DNA from: Arcanobacterium canis
GTDB lineage: Bacteria; Actinomycetota; Actinomycetes; Actinomycetales; Actinomycetaceae
Direction: 5' to 3'
NCBI RefSeq assembly: GCF_029625435.1
Contig: NZ_CP121208.1
Coordinates: forward strand, 1,674,001 to 1,738,000
Length of the DNA stretch: 64,000 bases
Under the pieces are notes generated by a model, which did not search any database, was not told the origin of the DNA, and was given only the letters and a program-made list of their open reading frames with translations. The position numbers and the translations under genes were made by a program. Positions within the stretch are counted from its first letter, which is position 1; each line of letters begins with the position of its first letter. Below, one piece after another: positions 63,097 through 64,000 of this stretch.

Positions 63097-63726
63097 TTAG
63101 AATTCTTTACCTGCCATGATCTTTCGACTTATCCATAGGGATACTGCGGTCAGTACGATCGTCACGGTCAGTAGTATTCCTGCGCTGGTGAGCGGAGGCA
63201 GGGTTAAGGCTTTTGCTACCCATTCGAAGATTGCTTGTTTGTTGGAACCAACAAAGGATGATCCAGCGAATACCACGATGAATACGGCGACCAGAAAAAG
63301 CTTGGCTTTTTCCGGACCAAATTTGTAAAACAGCGGTAGCTGAATAATGGTCAACAGCAGAGTAACCGCAAAGGCAAAGCTGGCCACCAAAACAGTATTT
63401 TTCCAAGGCATCTCAACCATTAAATAGGCAAGAACACCTGTAACTGCGAAAGCCACTACCCCAAGAGCGAGTGTAATCAGAAAATTTAGATTAACGAGCT
63501 CGTTTCTACTGATAGGTCCGGCAAGAATCGTTCGGTGCACTTTGGATTCGGCATCACGAGCAAAGGTGGCCGTAAAATAAAGCATCCCAATCATGCCAAA
63601 AATAAACGGAAAGATAATCAACTGGTTTGCATAAATTCCCACAGCGCTGATCGCAACGAGCACCAAACCTAAAACAGCTATATATGTACGATTGGCAATA
63701 AGGTCTTTATAAAATGCAGCTCTCAC
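63097..63726 (-). CDS. ABC-2-type permease
   Basis: 209 residues, six transmembrane segments (first AVLGLVLVAISAVGIYA), of the ABC-2 permease class that pairs with a GntR/ATPase set. AT-richer than the iron genes. Overlaps the ATPase gene by four bases, so they form an operon. Confidence 0.8.
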   Translation of the reverse strand: MRAAFYKDLIANRTYIAVLGLVLVAISAVGIYANQLIIFPFIFGMIGMLYFTATFARDAESKVHRTILAGPISRNELVNLNFLITLALGVVAFAVTGVLAYLMVEMPWKNTVLVASFAFAVTLLLTIIQLPLFYKFGPEKAKLFLVAVFIVVFAGSSFVGSNKQAIFEWVAKALTLPPLTSAGILLTVTIVLTAVSLWISRKIMAGKEF

Positions 63727-64000
63727 TGATCTTCTCCTTTAATCGTATAGACCATAATGTCCTCAATCGTCGGTCTAGCAGCTTGCACACCAGCAGGAAC
63801 TGCCCCGGTGCGGAGGATTACTTCTTGACCAAAATCATGACGACGGCGCCCTAATACTTGCGTGGAATCAAGCTGATTTGCTTGCTCATTGGTCAACGCT
63901 ACGATTCGCCAAGAATCTAAGAGCTCATCTTTTTGTTCCATGAACTTCAACTTGCCTTCGCGGATGAAAGCCACGTAGTCAGCGGCCTTTTCAATATCGG
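63723..64000 (-). CDS. ABC transporter ATPase, C-terminal part (runs off the edge)
   Basis: The visible 92 residues begin inside the window edge with DIEKAADYVAFIREGKLKF, the region after the switch His of an ABC ATPase, and end in a regulatory tail (EDIMVYTIKGEDQ). The catalytic motifs lie beyond 64000. Partner of the 63097 permease. Confidence 0.75.
   Translation of the reverse strand, partial: DIEKAADYVAFIREGKLKFMEQKDELLDSWRIVALTNEQANQLDSTQVLGRRRHDFGQEVILRTGAVPAGVQAARPTIEDIMVYTIKGEDQ

Overview
The window reads as high-GC Gram-positive (actinobacterial) DNA, probably Actinomycetaceae-like. Supporting signs are the GC-rich wobble positions, frequent GTG starts, GGAGG-type ribosome sites, a DtxR/IdeR-type iron box, and phage and recombinase families shared with Firmicutes and Actinobacteria. 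The genus is inferred. Almost nothing here is housekeeping: it is a defence island, a large prophage and an iron-acquisition module side by side. No tRNA, rRNA or CRISPR array was seen.

1-18.2 kb, defence and cargo. After the 3' end of an unidentified gene lies a single-chain restriction-modification-specificity gene (128-3925). It is broken into three reading frames by two G9 tracts with near-identical flanks, as expected of phase variation. A minus-strand four-gene cargo operon follows (4534-8809): site-2-type M50 protease, BAAT-type acyl hydrolase/transferase, ABC ATPase and ABC permease. It sits between imperfect direct repeats. Next is a tightly packed minus-strand operon (18024 down to 9031): NBR1-Ig-like protein, excisionase-like HTH, type III Mod and Res, then HamA (DUF1837) and HamB (helicase) of a Hachiman-like system.

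18.2-56.4 kb, prophage. Early genes (18239-30919) are a sigma-like regulator, DUF2800, DUF2815, family A DNA polymerase, a BRO antirepressor, a D5/P4-type primase-helicase, VRR-NUC, an SNF2 helicase and a late-type regulator; an Abi gene is inserted on the opposite strand. The packaging and head-tail genes (31059-50855) are siphovirus-like: HNH, small terminase, a phage-borne S-adenosylmethionine synthetase, a ParB/methyltransferase fusion, a cluster of small accessory genes, large terminase, HK97 portal, ClpP-type protease, capsid, connectors, major tail protein, a tail chaperone with a predicted -1 frameshift, tape measure, Dit and a repeat-bearing tail protein. Holin, amidase endolysin with two CW_7 repeats, a zinc-ribbon protein, a small protein and two overlapping large serine recombinases close the element. 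No CI-type repressor was found.

56.4-64 kb, iron module and flank. Behind an iron box come an IrtAB/YbtPQ-like pair of fused ABC exporter-fold importers and a complete ECF set (S, T, fused double ATPase). A recombinase 3'-end remnant follows, sharing a 31-bp exact repeat with the end of the intact recombinase, so the iron genes lie between two recombinase tails. The window ends in a minus-strand ABC-2 permease and the 3' part of its ATPase.

Best leads for undescribed biology: (a) a 42-nt element in three copies (19345, 25139, 52934), each just upstream of a phage gene and able to form hairpins around ribosome sites; (b) the Hachiman / type III R-M / NBR1-Ig operon, whose HamA seems to lack the expected E-x-K; (c) the double G-tract restriction enzyme; (d) the M50/BAAT/ABC cargo operon; (e) the large inverted-repeat region at 28707-28811.
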